Assembly: GCF_014257025.1 (NCBI RefSeq)
Contig: NZ_JACMSF010000041.1
Span: 22,136 to 86,135, forward strand
Length of the DNA: 64,000 nt
Source: Streptomyces cupreus
Lineage (GTDB): Bacteria > Actinomycetota > Actinomycetes > Streptomycetales > Streptomycetaceae
Reading direction: 5' to 3'
Shown piece by piece: positions 26,814 to 35,649 of this stretch. The notes below the pieces were generated by a model. The model saw only the letters and a program-made list of their open reading frames with translations, made no database searches and had not been told where the DNA came from. Position 1 is the first letter of the stretch. Each line of letters opens with the position of its first letter. A program made the translations under genes and the position numbers.

Positions 26814-26841
26814 AGCCTAGGCCTTACCGACGGGTAGCGAA
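26814..26841 (-). promoter_or_regulatory. Candidate leaderless promoter of pyk
   Basis: TAGGCT (26819-26814) lies six bases before the pyk ATG, and TTCGCT (26841-26836) lies 16 bases further upstream. The geometry would place transcription start at the A of the start codon. The -35 match is weak. Confidence 0.4.
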
Positions 26842-26943
26842 TTGGCCCTGCATGACTACTCAACAACCTTTGCGTGAAGGGCTATTGACAAGTGTTGAAT
26901 TGTGCGGCCGGTCGCTCCGATGAGCGAAATTCGGAGACTTGCA

Positions 26944-27636
26944 CTACAACTGCGGCGGCCTCATGGTGAATCGCGCATTCACCTGGGCGTAGACCTGCTG
27001 GCGCTGGGGTTCGAGATCGAGGGCGGCCACGGTGTCCTCGGCGGCCTCGGCGAAGGCCATGGAGCGCATGCGGCCCGCCGCCATCGGGCGGGGGCCGCCG
27101 TCCTCGGCGCCGATGTCGGCGATCTCCACCAGGGCCGCCAGTGAGGTGCCCAGCGCCTCGGCGTACTCGCGGGCCCGCTGGACCGCCTCGCTGACGGCCT
27201 GCTCGCGGGCCCGGCGGTGGGCGGGCGAGTCGGGGCGCAGGTCCCACCAGGGGCCGTCGACGCGGGTGAGCTCCAAGTCGGCCAGGCGTGTGGTGAGTTC
27301 ACCGAGAGCGGTGAAGTCGGTGAGTTCGGCGGTGAGATGGACGGTGCCGTGGTAGGTGCGCACACGCTCGCCGCGTCCGTGCTTGGTGAGTTCGGGCCGC
27401 ACGGAGAAGGCGCCGGTCTCCAGCCGTTCCACCGCCTCGCCGTACGACTTGATCAGGTCGAGGGCGGTGGCGTTGCGCCGGGTGAGGTCTTCGAGGGCGG
27501 AGCGTCGGTCCTTGCCTCGGGAGGCGACCGTGATGCCGATCCGGCCGATCTCGGGGTCGACTTCGAGGTGGGCCTCGCCACGGACGGCGATGCGTGGGGC
27601 GTCGGGGGTGCCGTAGGGGACGGCGGGCGTGGTCAT
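26944..27636 (-). CDS. SIMPL domain (DUF541) protein
   Basis: A 230-aa protein made almost entirely of a SIMPL (DUF541) domain: APRIAVRGEAHLEVDPEIGRI at the start, then the Arg/Ala-rich helix REQAVSEAVQRAREYAEALG and a C-terminal strand QVYAQVNARFTM. The family forms oligomeric assemblies in other bacteria, but its role in streptomycetes is not known. I chose ATG 27636 (MTTPAVPYGTP) over an upstream in-frame codon because the conserved sequence begins just after it. No signal peptide is seen, so it is likely cytoplasmic. A second SIMPL gene is at 44726. Confidence 0.82.
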   Translation of the reverse strand: MTTPAVPYGTPDAPRIAVRGEAHLEVDPEIGRIGITVASRGKDRRSALEDLTRRNATALDLIKSYGEAVERLETGAFSVRPELTKHGRGERVRTYHGTVHLTAELTDFTALGELTTRLADLELTRVDGPWWDLRPDSPAHRRAREQAVSEAVQRAREYAEALGTSLAALVEIADIGAEDGGPRPMAAGRMRSMAFAEAAEDTVAALDLEPQRQQVYAQVNARFTMRPPQL

Positions 27637-27730
27637 ACGCCCCACTCTGTCACTCCTTGACGGGTTGTGGATCCGCCAACTCACAGCTTTGGACATCAGA
27701 TCGCAACCTGCGGGGCCTATTGCCGGTCGC

Positions 27731-27791
27731 CATGTCCGGGACAGAATCTACGCGCGTCGGTCCGTCTTCATGTCCGGGATCTACGCGCGTC
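27731..27791. repeat. Direct repeat upstream of nucleotidase gene
   Basis: CATGTCCGGG...ATCTACGCGCGTC occurs twice, at 27731-27758 (with a 5-base insertion) and 27769-27791, 38 bases apart and 28 bases upstream of the ATG at 27819. It may be a tandem operator site or a simple duplication. Confidence 0.6.
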
Positions 27792-27818
27792 ATTGACCAT
27801 CCCGAGGAGAACCGAGAC

Positions 27819-29624
27819 ATGCCCCTGAACCGTCGGAAGTTCCTGAAGAAGTCGGCCGTGACCGGAGCGGGGGTCGCGCTGGCCGGCGCGGCGGCGGCTC
27901 CCGCGGCCGAAGCCGCCGAGGCGACGAAGGGCCCGAGGCCCGCCAAGCGGTACTCCCTGACGGTGATGGGCACGACCGATCTGCACGGCAACATCTTCAA
28001 CTGGGACTACTTCAAGGACGCGGAGTACACCGACGCCAAGGGCAACGCGAAGGGCCTCGCCCGTATCTCGACGCTCGTCGACCAGGTCCGCGCGGAGAAG
28101 GGCCGCCGTAACACGCTGCTGATCGACGCCGGCGACACGATCCAGGGTACGCCTCTGACGTACTACTACGCCAAGGTCGACCCGATCACGGCCCCCGGCG
28201 GGCCCGTCCACCCCATGGCGCAGGCCATGAACGCCATCGGATACGACGCGGTGGCGCTCGGCAACCACGAGTTCAACTACGGCATCGAGACGCTGCGCAA
28301 GTTCGAGGAGCAGTGCGACTTCCCGCTGCTCGGCGCGAACGCGCTGGACGCGAAGACGCTGAAGCCGGCCTTCCCGCCCTACTTCATCAAGAAGTTCCAT
28401 GTGGAGGGCGTGCCGCCGGTCAAGGTCGCGGTCCTCGGTCTCACCAACCCCGGCATCGCGATCTGGGACAAGGCCTATGTGCAGGGCAAGATGACCTTCC
28501 CCGGCCTGGAGGAGCAGGCGGCGAAGTGGGTGCCGAAGCTGCGCTCGATGGGCGCGGACGTGGTCGTCGTATCGGCGCACTCGGGCTCCTCCGGCACTTC
28601 CTCCTACGGTGACCAGCTGCCGTACATCGAGAACTCCTCGGCGCTCGTCGCGCAGAAGGTGCCGGGCATCGACGCGATCCTGGTGGGCCACGCGCACACG
28701 GAGATCGCCGAGTTGAAGGTGACGAACGAGCAGACCGGCAAGACGGTGATCCTGTCCGAGCCGCTGGCCTACGCGGAGCGGCTGTCGCTGTTCGACATCG
28801 AGCTGGTCTTCGCCAAGGGCCGCTGGACCGTCGAGTCGGTCGCGGCGACGGTGCGTGACTCCAAGACGGTCGCCGACGACCCGGAGATCACCAAGCTGCT
28901 CCAGGACGAGCACGACCTCGTGGTGGCGTACGTCAACCAGGTCGTCGGCACCGCCACCGAGACGCTGACGACGGTGGACGCCCGCTACAAGGACGCCCCG
29001 ATCATCGACCTGATCACCAAGGTCCAGGAGGACGTGGTCAAGGCGGCGCTGGCGGGCACCGAGTACGCCTCGCTGCCGGTGATCGCGCAGGCCTCGCCGT
29101 TCTCCCGGACCTCGGAGATCCCGGCGGGCAATGTGACCATCCGGGATCTGTCGAGCCTGTACGTCTACGACAACACGCTGGTCGCCAAGTTGATGACGGG
29201 CGCGCAGCTCAAGGCGTACCTGGAGTATTCGGCGGGGTACTTCGTGCAGACGGCGGCCGGTGCGGCCGTGGACGTGGAGAAGCTGACGAACGCGGGCGGC
29301 CGCCCGGACTACAACTACGACTACGTGTCGGGTCTGTCGTACGACATCGACATCGCCCAGGCGGCGGGTTCGCGGATCAAGAACCTGACCTACAACGGTG
29401 CCGCGCTGGACGACGCGCAGCAGTTCGTGTTCGCGGTGAACAACTACCGTGCCAACGGCGGCGGCGCGTTCCCGCATGTCGCCTCGGCGCAGGAGCTGTG
29501 GTCGGAGTCGATCGAGATCCGCACCCGGATCGCCGAATGGGTCACCGCGAAGGGTGTGCTGGACCCGAAGGAGTTCGCCTCGGTGGACTGGAAGCTGACG
29601 CGGGACGGCACGCCGGTCTTCTGA
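27819..29624 (+). CDS. Secreted 5'-nucleotidase / 2',3'-cyclic phosphodiesterase
   Basis: A 601-aa exported metallophosphoesterase of the UshA/CpdB type that dephosphorylates nucleotides outside the cell. The N-terminus MPLNRRKFLKKSAVTGAGVA is Tat-like (RRKFLK) and ends in AEAAEA. The metal-binding motifs are GTTDLHGNIFNWDYF, DAGDTIQGTPLTYYYA, GNHEFNYG, VVSAHSG and VGHAHTEI. The C-terminal 5'-nucleotidase domain reads FSRTSEIPAGNVTIRDLSSL and FAVNNYRANGGGAF. ATG 27819 follows GAGGAG. Such genes often belong to the phosphate-starvation regulon, but I see no clear PHO box; only a direct repeat lies upstream. Confidence 0.93.
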   Translation: MPLNRRKFLKKSAVTGAGVALAGAAAAPAAEAAEATKGPRPAKRYSLTVMGTTDLHGNIFNWDYFKDAEYTDAKGNAKGLARISTLVDQVRAEKGRRNTLLIDAGDTIQGTPLTYYYAKVDPITAPGGPVHPMAQAMNAIGYDAVALGNHEFNYGIETLRKFEEQCDFPLLGANALDAKTLKPAFPPYFIKKFHVEGVPPVKVAVLGLTNPGIAIWDKAYVQGKMTFPGLEEQAAKWVPKLRSMGADVVVVSAHSGSSGTSSYGDQLPYIENSSALVAQKVPGIDAILVGHAHTEIAELKVTNEQTGKTVILSEPLAYAERLSLFDIELVFAKGRWTVESVAATVRDSKTVADDPEITKLLQDEHDLVVAYVNQVVGTATETLTTVDARYKDAPIIDLITKVQEDVVKAALAGTEYASLPVIAQASPFSRTSEIPAGNVTIRDLSSLYVYDNTLVAKLMTGAQLKAYLEYSAGYFVQTAAGAAVDVEKLTNAGGRPDYNYDYVSGLSYDIDIAQAAGSRIKNLTYNGAALDDAQQFVFAVNNYRANGGGAFPHVASAQELWSESIEIRTRIAEWVTAKGVLDPKEFASVDWKLTRDGTPVF

Positions 29625-29642
29625 GTCGTTGTTGATCGAGCC

Positions 29643-31052
29643 TCAGATCCCGTCCATGAGCGGTGTCAGTGCCTTCGGGCGGCGCGCGGGTGGGATCTGG
29701 GGCTGCCGTGTTTCCAGGCCGAAGGTGGTGAAGGCGGTGCGGGCGGGAAGGGGGTAGGGCTCCTTCTCCGTCACGGAGTTGAGGATGGTCGCGCTGCGCC
29801 AGGCGGCGAGGCCGAGGTCGGGGGTGCCGACGCCGTGGGTGTGGCGTTCGGCGTTCTGGACGTAGACATTGCAGCCCGAGCCGGTGACGGAGGGGTCGAG
29901 CACGAGCCGGAACCGCTCGTCCACGCGCGGGCGTTCGCTGTTGTCGCGGCGCAGGTAGGGGTCGAGACCGGCGAGGACGCGGTCGAGGGGGCGTTCGCGG
30001 TAGCCGGTGGCGAGGACGACGGCGTCGGTGGTGAGGCGGTCGCGGGTGTTCTGCTCGATGTGTTCCAGGTGGAGTTCGACCCGGGCGGTCGCGACCCGGC
30101 CGGCGGTGCGGACGCGCACGCCCGGGGTGAGCACGGTGTCCGGCCAACCGCCGTCCAGCGTACGGCGGTAGAGCTCGTCGTGGATGGCGGCGAGGGTGCC
30201 GCTGTCGATGCCCCTGTGGAGCTGCCACTGCGAGGTGACGAGCCGGTCGCGGACGGGTTCGGCGAGGGCGTGGAAGTAGCGGGTGTGGTCGGGGGTGAAG
30301 TGCTCCAGGCCGAGCTTGGAGTACTCCATGGGGGCGAAGGCCTCGGTACGGCCGATCCAGTGCAGCCTCTCGCGGCCGGCGGGGCGGGCGCGGAGCAGGT
30401 CGAGGAAGATCTCGGCGCCCGACTGTCCCGAGCCGACGACGGTGACGTGCTCGGCGGCCAGCAGTTCCGCGCGGTGGGTCAGGTAGTCGGCGGCGTGGAA
30501 CACCGGTACGCCCGGGGCCTCGACGAGGGGCCGCAGCGGGTCGGGGACGTACGGCTCGGTGCCGATGCCGAGGACGACGTTCCGGGTGTACGTACGGCCC
30601 AGTGCCTCTGCCTCTCCTTCGGCGTCGAGCTGGGTGAAGTCGACCTCGAACACGTCCCGTTCGGGGTTGAAGCGCACGGCGTCGACCTGGTGGCCGAAGT
30701 GGAGCGCGAGGAGGTTCTCCGACACCCAGCGGCAGTAGGCGTCGTACTCGGCGCGCTGGATGTGGAAGCGCTCGGCGAAGTAGAAGGGGAAGAGCCGGTC
30801 GCGGCTTCTGAGGTAGTTGAGGAACGACCAGGGGCTCGCGGGGTCGACGAGGGTCACCAGGTCGGCGAGGAAGGGGACCTGGATGGTGGCGCCCTCGATC
30901 AGCAGGCCCGAGTGCCAGGCGAAGGCGGGGCGCTGGTCGTAGAAGACCGTGTCGAGTTCGGCGAGCGGTTGGGCGAGGGCGGCGAGGGAGAGGTTGAACG
31001 GGCCGATGCCGATGCCGACCAGGTCGCGGGGGGTGTCGGGGGTGGGGCTCAT
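29643..31052 (-). CDS. Lysine/ornithine N-monooxygenase (siderophore biosynthesis type)
   Basis: A 469-aa flavin N-hydroxylase of the IucD/SidA/AlcA family that hydroxylates the side-chain amine of lysine, ornithine or a diamine such as cadaverine. The FAD-binding motif is GIGIGPFNLSLAAL, the NADPH-binding motif VVGSGQSGAEIFLDLL, and the family substrate motif LATGYRERPLD is near the C-terminus. Its ATG overlaps the stop of the upstream decarboxylase (ATGA), so the two are translationally coupled. The pairing matches the first two steps of desferrioxamine-type synthesis (decarboxylation, then N-hydroxylation), but no acyltransferase or NIS synthetase is adjacent here. Confidence 0.92.
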   Translation of the reverse strand: MSPTPDTPRDLVGIGIGPFNLSLAALAQPLAELDTVFYDQRPAFAWHSGLLIEGATIQVPFLADLVTLVDPASPWSFLNYLRSRDRLFPFYFAERFHIQRAEYDAYCRWVSENLLALHFGHQVDAVRFNPERDVFEVDFTQLDAEGEAEALGRTYTRNVVLGIGTEPYVPDPLRPLVEAPGVPVFHAADYLTHRAELLAAEHVTVVGSGQSGAEIFLDLLRARPAGRERLHWIGRTEAFAPMEYSKLGLEHFTPDHTRYFHALAEPVRDRLVTSQWQLHRGIDSGTLAAIHDELYRRTLDGGWPDTVLTPGVRVRTAGRVATARVELHLEHIEQNTRDRLTTDAVVLATGYRERPLDRVLAGLDPYLRRDNSERPRVDERFRLVLDPSVTGSGCNVYVQNAERHTHGVGTPDLGLAAWRSATILNSVTEKEPYPLPARTAFTTFGLETRQPQIPPARRPKALTPLMDGI

Positions 31053-33010
31053 CGGGGGGTGGTTCCTTCCACGAGGTTCAGGAGGGCGGCCAGGTCGTCT
31101 TGGCGGGTGTGGGGGTTGAGGAGGGTGACCTTCAGCCACAGTCGGCCGTCCAGCCGGGCGCGGCCGATGACGGCGCGGCCTTCGGTGAGGAGCTTTCGGC
31201 GTACGGCGGCGACGGTGTCGTCGGTGGCTTTGGTGGGGCGGAAGACGACCGTGCTGATGGTGGGGCGGTCGTAGAGCTCGAAGCCGGGGTGCTTGTCGAC
31301 GAGGTCGGCGAACTCGCTTGCCTGTTCGCAGACTTGGTCGACCAGTCGCCCCATCCCCTTGCGTCCGAGGGTCTTGAGGGTGACCGCGATCTTGAGGATG
31401 TCGGGGCGGCGGGTGGTGCGCAGGGAGCGGGCGAGGAGGTCGGGGAGGCCGGCCTCGGTGTCGTCGTCGGCGTTGAGGTAGTCGGCGTGCTGGTGCAGGG
31501 CGGTGAGGTCGTGGGGGTCCCTGACGACCAGGAGTCCTGCGGCTACGGGCTGCCAGCCGAGCTTGTGCAGATCGAGGGTGACGGTCGCGGCGGCGTCGAG
31601 GCCGGCGAGCTTGTGGCGGTGCCGGTCGCTGAAGAGAAGACCGCCGCCGTAGGCCGCGTCGATGTGGAGGCGGGCGTGGTGTGCGGCGGTGATGCGGGCG
31701 ATCTCGGCGAGCGGGTCGATGAGGCCCGCGTCTGTGGTGCCGGCGGTCGCGGCTACGAGGTGGGGGCCGGGGAGGCGGGTGAGGGCCTCGTCGAGGGCGA
31801 CGGGATCGAGGATGCCGGCGGGGGCGGGTACGACGACGGGGTCGGGGAGCCCGAGGAGCCAGGCGGCACGGGAGAGGGAGTGGTGGGCGTTGGCACCGTG
31901 GATCAGGCGGGCGCCGGGGTGAGCTTCGCGGGCGAGGAGGAGGGCGAGCTGGTTGGATTCGGTGCCGCCGGTGGTGACGAGGGCGTCTGGTGGAGTGCCG
32001 TGGATTGGGGCTGCCGTGGCGCGGGAGCCACTCGCCCGCGCATGCGGGGCGCCGCTTGCCGTTGGGCCGGGCACCGCCCCAACGGCGCAACTGCCCGCGA
32101 CCGGAACGGTGGCCGCGGACCTCTTGGCGCCCGCGGCTGCGGCGGGGGCCGGGGTGCCGGCGGCCGGGGCGGGAGCCAGAGCATCGGCGCCCGCGCCCTG
32201 GGCGGGATCCGGGGTGCCAGCGCCCGCGGCTTGGGCGGGACCATCGGCCGCGGCCTGGGCGGGAGCCGGGGTGTCCGCCGCCGGGGCGGGGGCCAGAGCA
32301 TCGGCGCCCGCGGCCCGGGCGGGAGCCATGGCGTCGGCGGCTGGGGCTGGAGCCAGAGCGTCGCCCGCGGCTGCGGCGGGGGCCGGGGTGTCGGCGGCCG
32401 GGACGGGGGCCAAAGCGTCGGCGCCCACGGCCCGGGCGGGAGCCATGGCGCCGGCGGCCGGGGCGGGGACCAGAGCATCGGCGCCCGCAGCTGCGGCGGG
32501 AGCCACGGCGCCGGCGGCCGGGGCCAGAGCATCGGCGCCCGCGCCCTGGGCGGGGGCCGGGGTGACGGCGCCCTGGGCGGGGGCCGGGGCGTTGGCGGTT
32601 GTGGTCAGCTTGGTGAGGGCTCGGGTTACCAGGGCTTCCAGTTCCGAGGCCGCCGGGGCCTGGTCCCAGGAGTCCAGGGAGGGGTTCAGGGTGCTTGCCG
32701 CCAGGTCGGCTGCCGTTGCTACCGCCAGGGGTGGGCAGTGGAGGTGGGCCGCGCACAGGGGGTGCGCGGGGTCCGAGGCGCCCTCTGCCAGGGCCCGGAC
32801 CAGGGTGTACAGGGCGTCCGGGGTGCCCTCCTCCGGCAGTGCCTCGCCCAGCGCCTCCCGGACCCTCGCCGCCACCGCCTCCGGGCCTCCCGACGGCAGC
32901 GGGCCGCCGCGTGCCCTGGTGCCGTCGGTCAGTGCGTCGAGGACCGTGTCGAGCAACGGGCCCAGGGCTTGGGGGCCTTCTGGGCCCGATGCTGGAGACG
33001 ACGTGCTCAT
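31049..33010 (-). CDS. PLP-dependent amino acid decarboxylase with internal repeat insertion
   Basis: A group II pyridoxal-phosphate decarboxylase (653 aa) likely acting on lysine, ornithine or a similar amino acid. Fold landmarks: the N-terminal HPLCAAHLHCPPLAVATAADL, the PLP-phosphate loop TTGGTESNQLAL, D451 in LHIDAAYGG and K483 in LDLHKLGWQPVAAG. Homologues go directly from the helix ending ALVTRALTKL (residue 135) to DALVTTGGTESN; here about 200 Ala/Pro/Gly-rich residues intervene, most of them tandem copies of a 20-residue unit. The rest looks intact, so the enzyme may still fold with a flexible loop. It is the first gene of a two-gene operon with the N-hydroxylase. Confidence 0.88.
   Translation of the reverse strand: MSTSSPASGPEGPQALGPLLDTVLDALTDGTRARGGPLPSGGPEAVAARVREALGEALPEEGTPDALYTLVRALAEGASDPAHPLCAAHLHCPPLAVATAADLAASTLNPSLDSWDQAPAASELEALVTRALTKLTTTANAPAPAQGAVTPAPAQGAGADALAPAAGAVAPAAAAGADALVPAPAAGAMAPARAVGADALAPVPAADTPAPAAAAGDALAPAPAADAMAPARAAGADALAPAPAADTPAPAQAAADGPAQAAGAGTPDPAQGAGADALAPAPAAGTPAPAAAAGAKRSAATVPVAGSCAVGAVPGPTASGAPHARASGSRATAAPIHGTPPDALVTTGGTESNQLALLLAREAHPGARLIHGANAHHSLSRAAWLLGLPDPVVVPAPAGILDPVALDEALTRLPGPHLVAATAGTTDAGLIDPLAEIARITAAHHARLHIDAAYGGGLLFSDRHRHKLAGLDAAATVTLDLHKLGWQPVAAGLLVVRDPHDLTALHQHADYLNADDDTEAGLPDLLARSLRTTRRPDILKIAVTLKTLGRKGMGRLVDQVCEQASEFADLVDKHPGFELYDRPTISTVVFRPTKATDDTVAAVRRKLLTEGRAVIGRARLDGRLWLKVTLLNPHTRQDDLAALLNLVEGTTPR
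32110..32592 (-). repeat. In-frame tandem repeats within decarboxylase gene
   Basis: About eight degenerate units of roughly 60 bp encode variants of GADALAPAPAAGAMAPARAV. DNA-level recurrence is plain: GCCAGAGCATCGGCGCCCGC and close variants return every 57-63 bases on the plus strand. The region corresponds to about residues 140-300 of the decarboxylase. Confidence 0.85.
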
Positions 33011-33097
33011 GGCTTCCAGCTTGTACGCCGATGAGGCGTCGTGTCCGAAAAGCCCGGGGTTCGGAACCCGAAAGAGGGTACTTCCGTCCGCGGGCCG

Positions 33098-35593
33098 TCA
33101 GGCCTGCCGTACCCCCTGCCTCACCCGCAACGCCCTCCCCAGGTCGTCCAGTTGGTCCACCAGCTTGCGCCGCAGTGCCGGGATCGGATCCGCTTCGCTC
33201 AGACAGGTCTCGCCCAGGCCCAGGGTCTCCTCGTCCACCGCGTACACCGGGAACGCCCACCGGCCCACGACGTCCGCGATGGCCGGGCCCCGCCGGGCGG
33301 CGACGGCGACCGCGTCCTCGTAGAAGCGCGGCACGTACTGCCGTACGAGATCGGCCTGTTCGGGCTGCCAGAAGCCCTGGGCCGTGGCGGTGAAGAGGTA
33401 GTTGGAGAGGTCGTCCGTGGCGAACATCGCGTCCCACGCGCGTGCCTTGGCCTCCGCGTCCGGCAGGGCCGCACGGCAGCGGGCCGCGCCCTCCCGTCCG
33501 GTGGCGCTCGGGTCGCGCTCCAGCTCGGCGGCGATGGCGGCCTCGTCGGTGGCGCCGAGGACCGCGAGCCGGGACAGGATCCGCCAGCGCAGTTCGGGGT
33601 CGAGCTCGGGTCCGCCGGGCACGGTGCCGTCGGCGAGCCAGGCGGCGATCGTGTCGGGGTGCGCGGCGACGTCGATGGCGTGGCGTACGGCGATCAGGCG
33701 CAGGCCGGGGTGGTCGCCGTCCTCGGTGCGGCGGATGAGGTCGCGGCACAGGGAGGAGAGGGTGGCCAGGGCGGCGGGGCGCTCCTCGGGGGCGAGGTAG
33801 CGGTCGGCGACCTGCGCGGCGGCAAAGCCGAGGACACCTTGGACCAGGGCCAGGTCCGTCTCGTGCGGGAGATGCGTACGGGCCGTCTCCAGGTAGGCGG
33901 CGGCCGGGAGTTCGCCGTCGCGGACGGCGTCCCTGAGGGCGTTCCACACCACCGCGCGGGTCAGCGGCTCGGGCAGCCCGGACAGGGCCGTACGCACGCC
34001 CTCGAAGGACTCGGCGTCGAAGCGGACCTTGGCGTAGGAGAGGTCGCCGTCGTTGAGCAGGAGCAGGGTGGGGCGCTTGCCGATGGGCCGCGGCTCGGTC
34101 TGCGGGACGTCGAGGGCGAGGCGCTCGCGCAGGACCAGATGGCGGCCCTCGTCGGCGACGTCGAGGTCGTAGAGGCCGACGGCGATGTGGTGCGGGCGGC
34201 TGCCGGTGCGCTCGACCTGCAAGGTGTACGTGCCGTCGTCGCCGGGCGTCACGCGCGGGGTGAGGGTGTCGACGCCGGTGGTGCGCAGCCAGGAGTCGGC
34301 CCAGGCGTGCACATCGCGGTCGGTGTGGGCGGCGAGGGAGTCGATGAAGTCCGCGAGGGTGGCGTTGGCGAACTTGTGCCGCTTGAAGTGGGTGTTGATA
34401 CCGGCGAGGAAGTCCTTCTCGCCGAGCCAGGCGACCAGCTGGCGCAGTGCGGAGGCGCCCTTGGCGTAGGAGATGCCGTCGAAGTTGAGCAGCGCGGAGG
34501 CGGTGTCGTCGACGGCCTCGGGGGCGACGGGGTGGGTGGAGGGGCGCTGGTCGGCGTCGTAGCCCCAGCCCTTGCGGACGACTCCGAAGTCGGTCCAGGT
34601 GTCGGTGAAGCGGGTCGCCTCGGTGAGGGTGTGGTAGCCCATGTACTCGGCGAAGGACTCGTTCAGCCAGATGTCGTCCCACCAGCGCAGGGTGACGAGG
34701 TCGCCGAACCACATGTGGGCCATCTCGTGGGCGATGACCATGGCGCGGGTCTGCCGCTCGGTGTCGGTGACGGCGGAGCGGTAGACGAACTCGTCACGGA
34801 AGGTGACGAGGCCCGGGTTCTCCATGGCGCCGGCGTTGAACTCGGGGACGAACGCCTGGTCGTAGGAGTCGAAGGGGTAGGGCTCGTCGAACTTCTCGTG
34901 GTAGCGGTCGTAGCACTGCTTGGTGATCTCGAAGAGCTCGTCGGCGTCCGCGTCCAGGTAGGGGGCGAGGGAGCGGCGGCAGTGGATGCCGAAGGGCAGT
35001 CCGCGGTGTTCGGTGGTGACCGAGTGCCAGGGTCCCGCGGCGACGGCGACGAGGTAGGTGGAGATCAGCGGGGTAGGCGCGGCCTTCCAGACGCCGTCGG
35101 TGTGCTCGGTGACGCCGTTGGCGAGCACGGTCCAGCCCTCGGGGGCCTTGACGGAGAGCTCGAAGACGGACTTGAGGTCGGGCTGGTCGAAGGCGGCGAA
35201 GACGCGCTGCACGTCGTCCATGAACAGCTGGGTGTAGACGTACGCCTCGCCGTCGGTGGGGTCCGTGAAGCGGTGCATGCCCTCGCCGGTGCGCGAGTAG
35301 CGCATGGCCGCGTCGACGCGCAGTTCGTGCTCTCCGGCGGTGAGGTTCTTCAGGGGCAGCCGGTTGCCGTCCAGGGTCTCCGGGTCGAGGGGCTGTCCGT
35401 CGAGCGTGACCGAGCGCAGTTCCGCAGGCTTGACCTCGACGAAGGTGTCCGCGTCCGCGCGCGTGACGAACCGGATGACGGTCAGGGAGTCGAAGGTCTC
35501 GTCCCCGGTGGTCAGATCGAGTTCGATCGTGTAGCGGCGGACGTCGAGGAGCTGGGCACGGGTCTGCGCTTCGTCGCGCGTCAGTACGGACAT
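33098..35593 (-). CDS. pepN: Aminopeptidase N (M1 family)
   Basis: A zinc aminopeptidase (831 aa) of the M1 family with cytoplasmic location. The exopeptidase motif GAMENPG is followed by VIAHEMAHMWFGDLVTLRWW, giving the HExxH zinc site, with the downstream NESFAEYMGY supplying the third ligand. The C-terminal ERAP1-like helical domain is complete. I chose ATG 35593 (MSVLTRDEAQTRA) because it matches the usual start of streptomycete PepN. No convincing Shine-Dalgarno sequence precedes it. Confidence 0.95.
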   Translation of the reverse strand: MSVLTRDEAQTRAQLLDVRRYTIELDLTTGDETFDSLTVIRFVTRADADTFVEVKPAELRSVTLDGQPLDPETLDGNRLPLKNLTAGEHELRVDAAMRYSRTGEGMHRFTDPTDGEAYVYTQLFMDDVQRVFAAFDQPDLKSVFELSVKAPEGWTVLANGVTEHTDGVWKAAPTPLISTYLVAVAAGPWHSVTTEHRGLPFGIHCRRSLAPYLDADADELFEITKQCYDRYHEKFDEPYPFDSYDQAFVPEFNAGAMENPGLVTFRDEFVYRSAVTDTERQTRAMVIAHEMAHMWFGDLVTLRWWDDIWLNESFAEYMGYHTLTEATRFTDTWTDFGVVRKGWGYDADQRPSTHPVAPEAVDDTASALLNFDGISYAKGASALRQLVAWLGEKDFLAGINTHFKRHKFANATLADFIDSLAAHTDRDVHAWADSWLRTTGVDTLTPRVTPGDDGTYTLQVERTGSRPHHIAVGLYDLDVADEGRHLVLRERLALDVPQTEPRPIGKRPTLLLLNDGDLSYAKVRFDAESFEGVRTALSGLPEPLTRAVVWNALRDAVRDGELPAAAYLETARTHLPHETDLALVQGVLGFAAAQVADRYLAPEERPAALATLSSLCRDLIRRTEDGDHPGLRLIAVRHAIDVAAHPDTIAAWLADGTVPGGPELDPELRWRILSRLAVLGATDEAAIAAELERDPSATGREGAARCRAALPDAEAKARAWDAMFATDDLSNYLFTATAQGFWQPEQADLVRQYVPRFYEDAVAVAARRGPAIADVVGRWAFPVYAVDEETLGLGETCLSEADPIPALRRKLVDQLDDLGRALRVRQGVRQA

Positions 35594-35649
35594 GCAGGAC
35601 ATGCTGCCTGATGGCACTGACAAGTCACAGAGGCGGATCGGTACGCGGC

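Noticed and set aside
27731..27791. PHO box upstream of the nucleotidase
   Set aside because: The direct repeats there do not match the GTTCACC-type units of streptomycete PhoP sites.
32110..32592. The decarboxylase repeats as a CRISPR array
   Set aside because: Units are contiguous, degenerate and coding, with no spacers and no cas genes anywhere in the window.
31953..33323. Plus-strand Ala-rich open frame across the decarboxylase repeats
   Set aside because: The same 60-bp repeats read Ala/Gly-rich in several frames; only the minus-strand frame joins conserved decarboxylase sequence on both sides.
29643..34712. One continuous 1689-codon frame on the minus strand
   Set aside because: Only the last 469 codons (N-hydroxylase) are protein-like; the rest is an Arg/Pro/His-rich out-of-frame reading of the decarboxylase and pepN genes.
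33041..35611. 856-codon open frame antisense to pepN
   Set aside because: PepN shows GAMEN and HEMAH on the other strand; this frame is Gly/Val/Asp-rich shadow.
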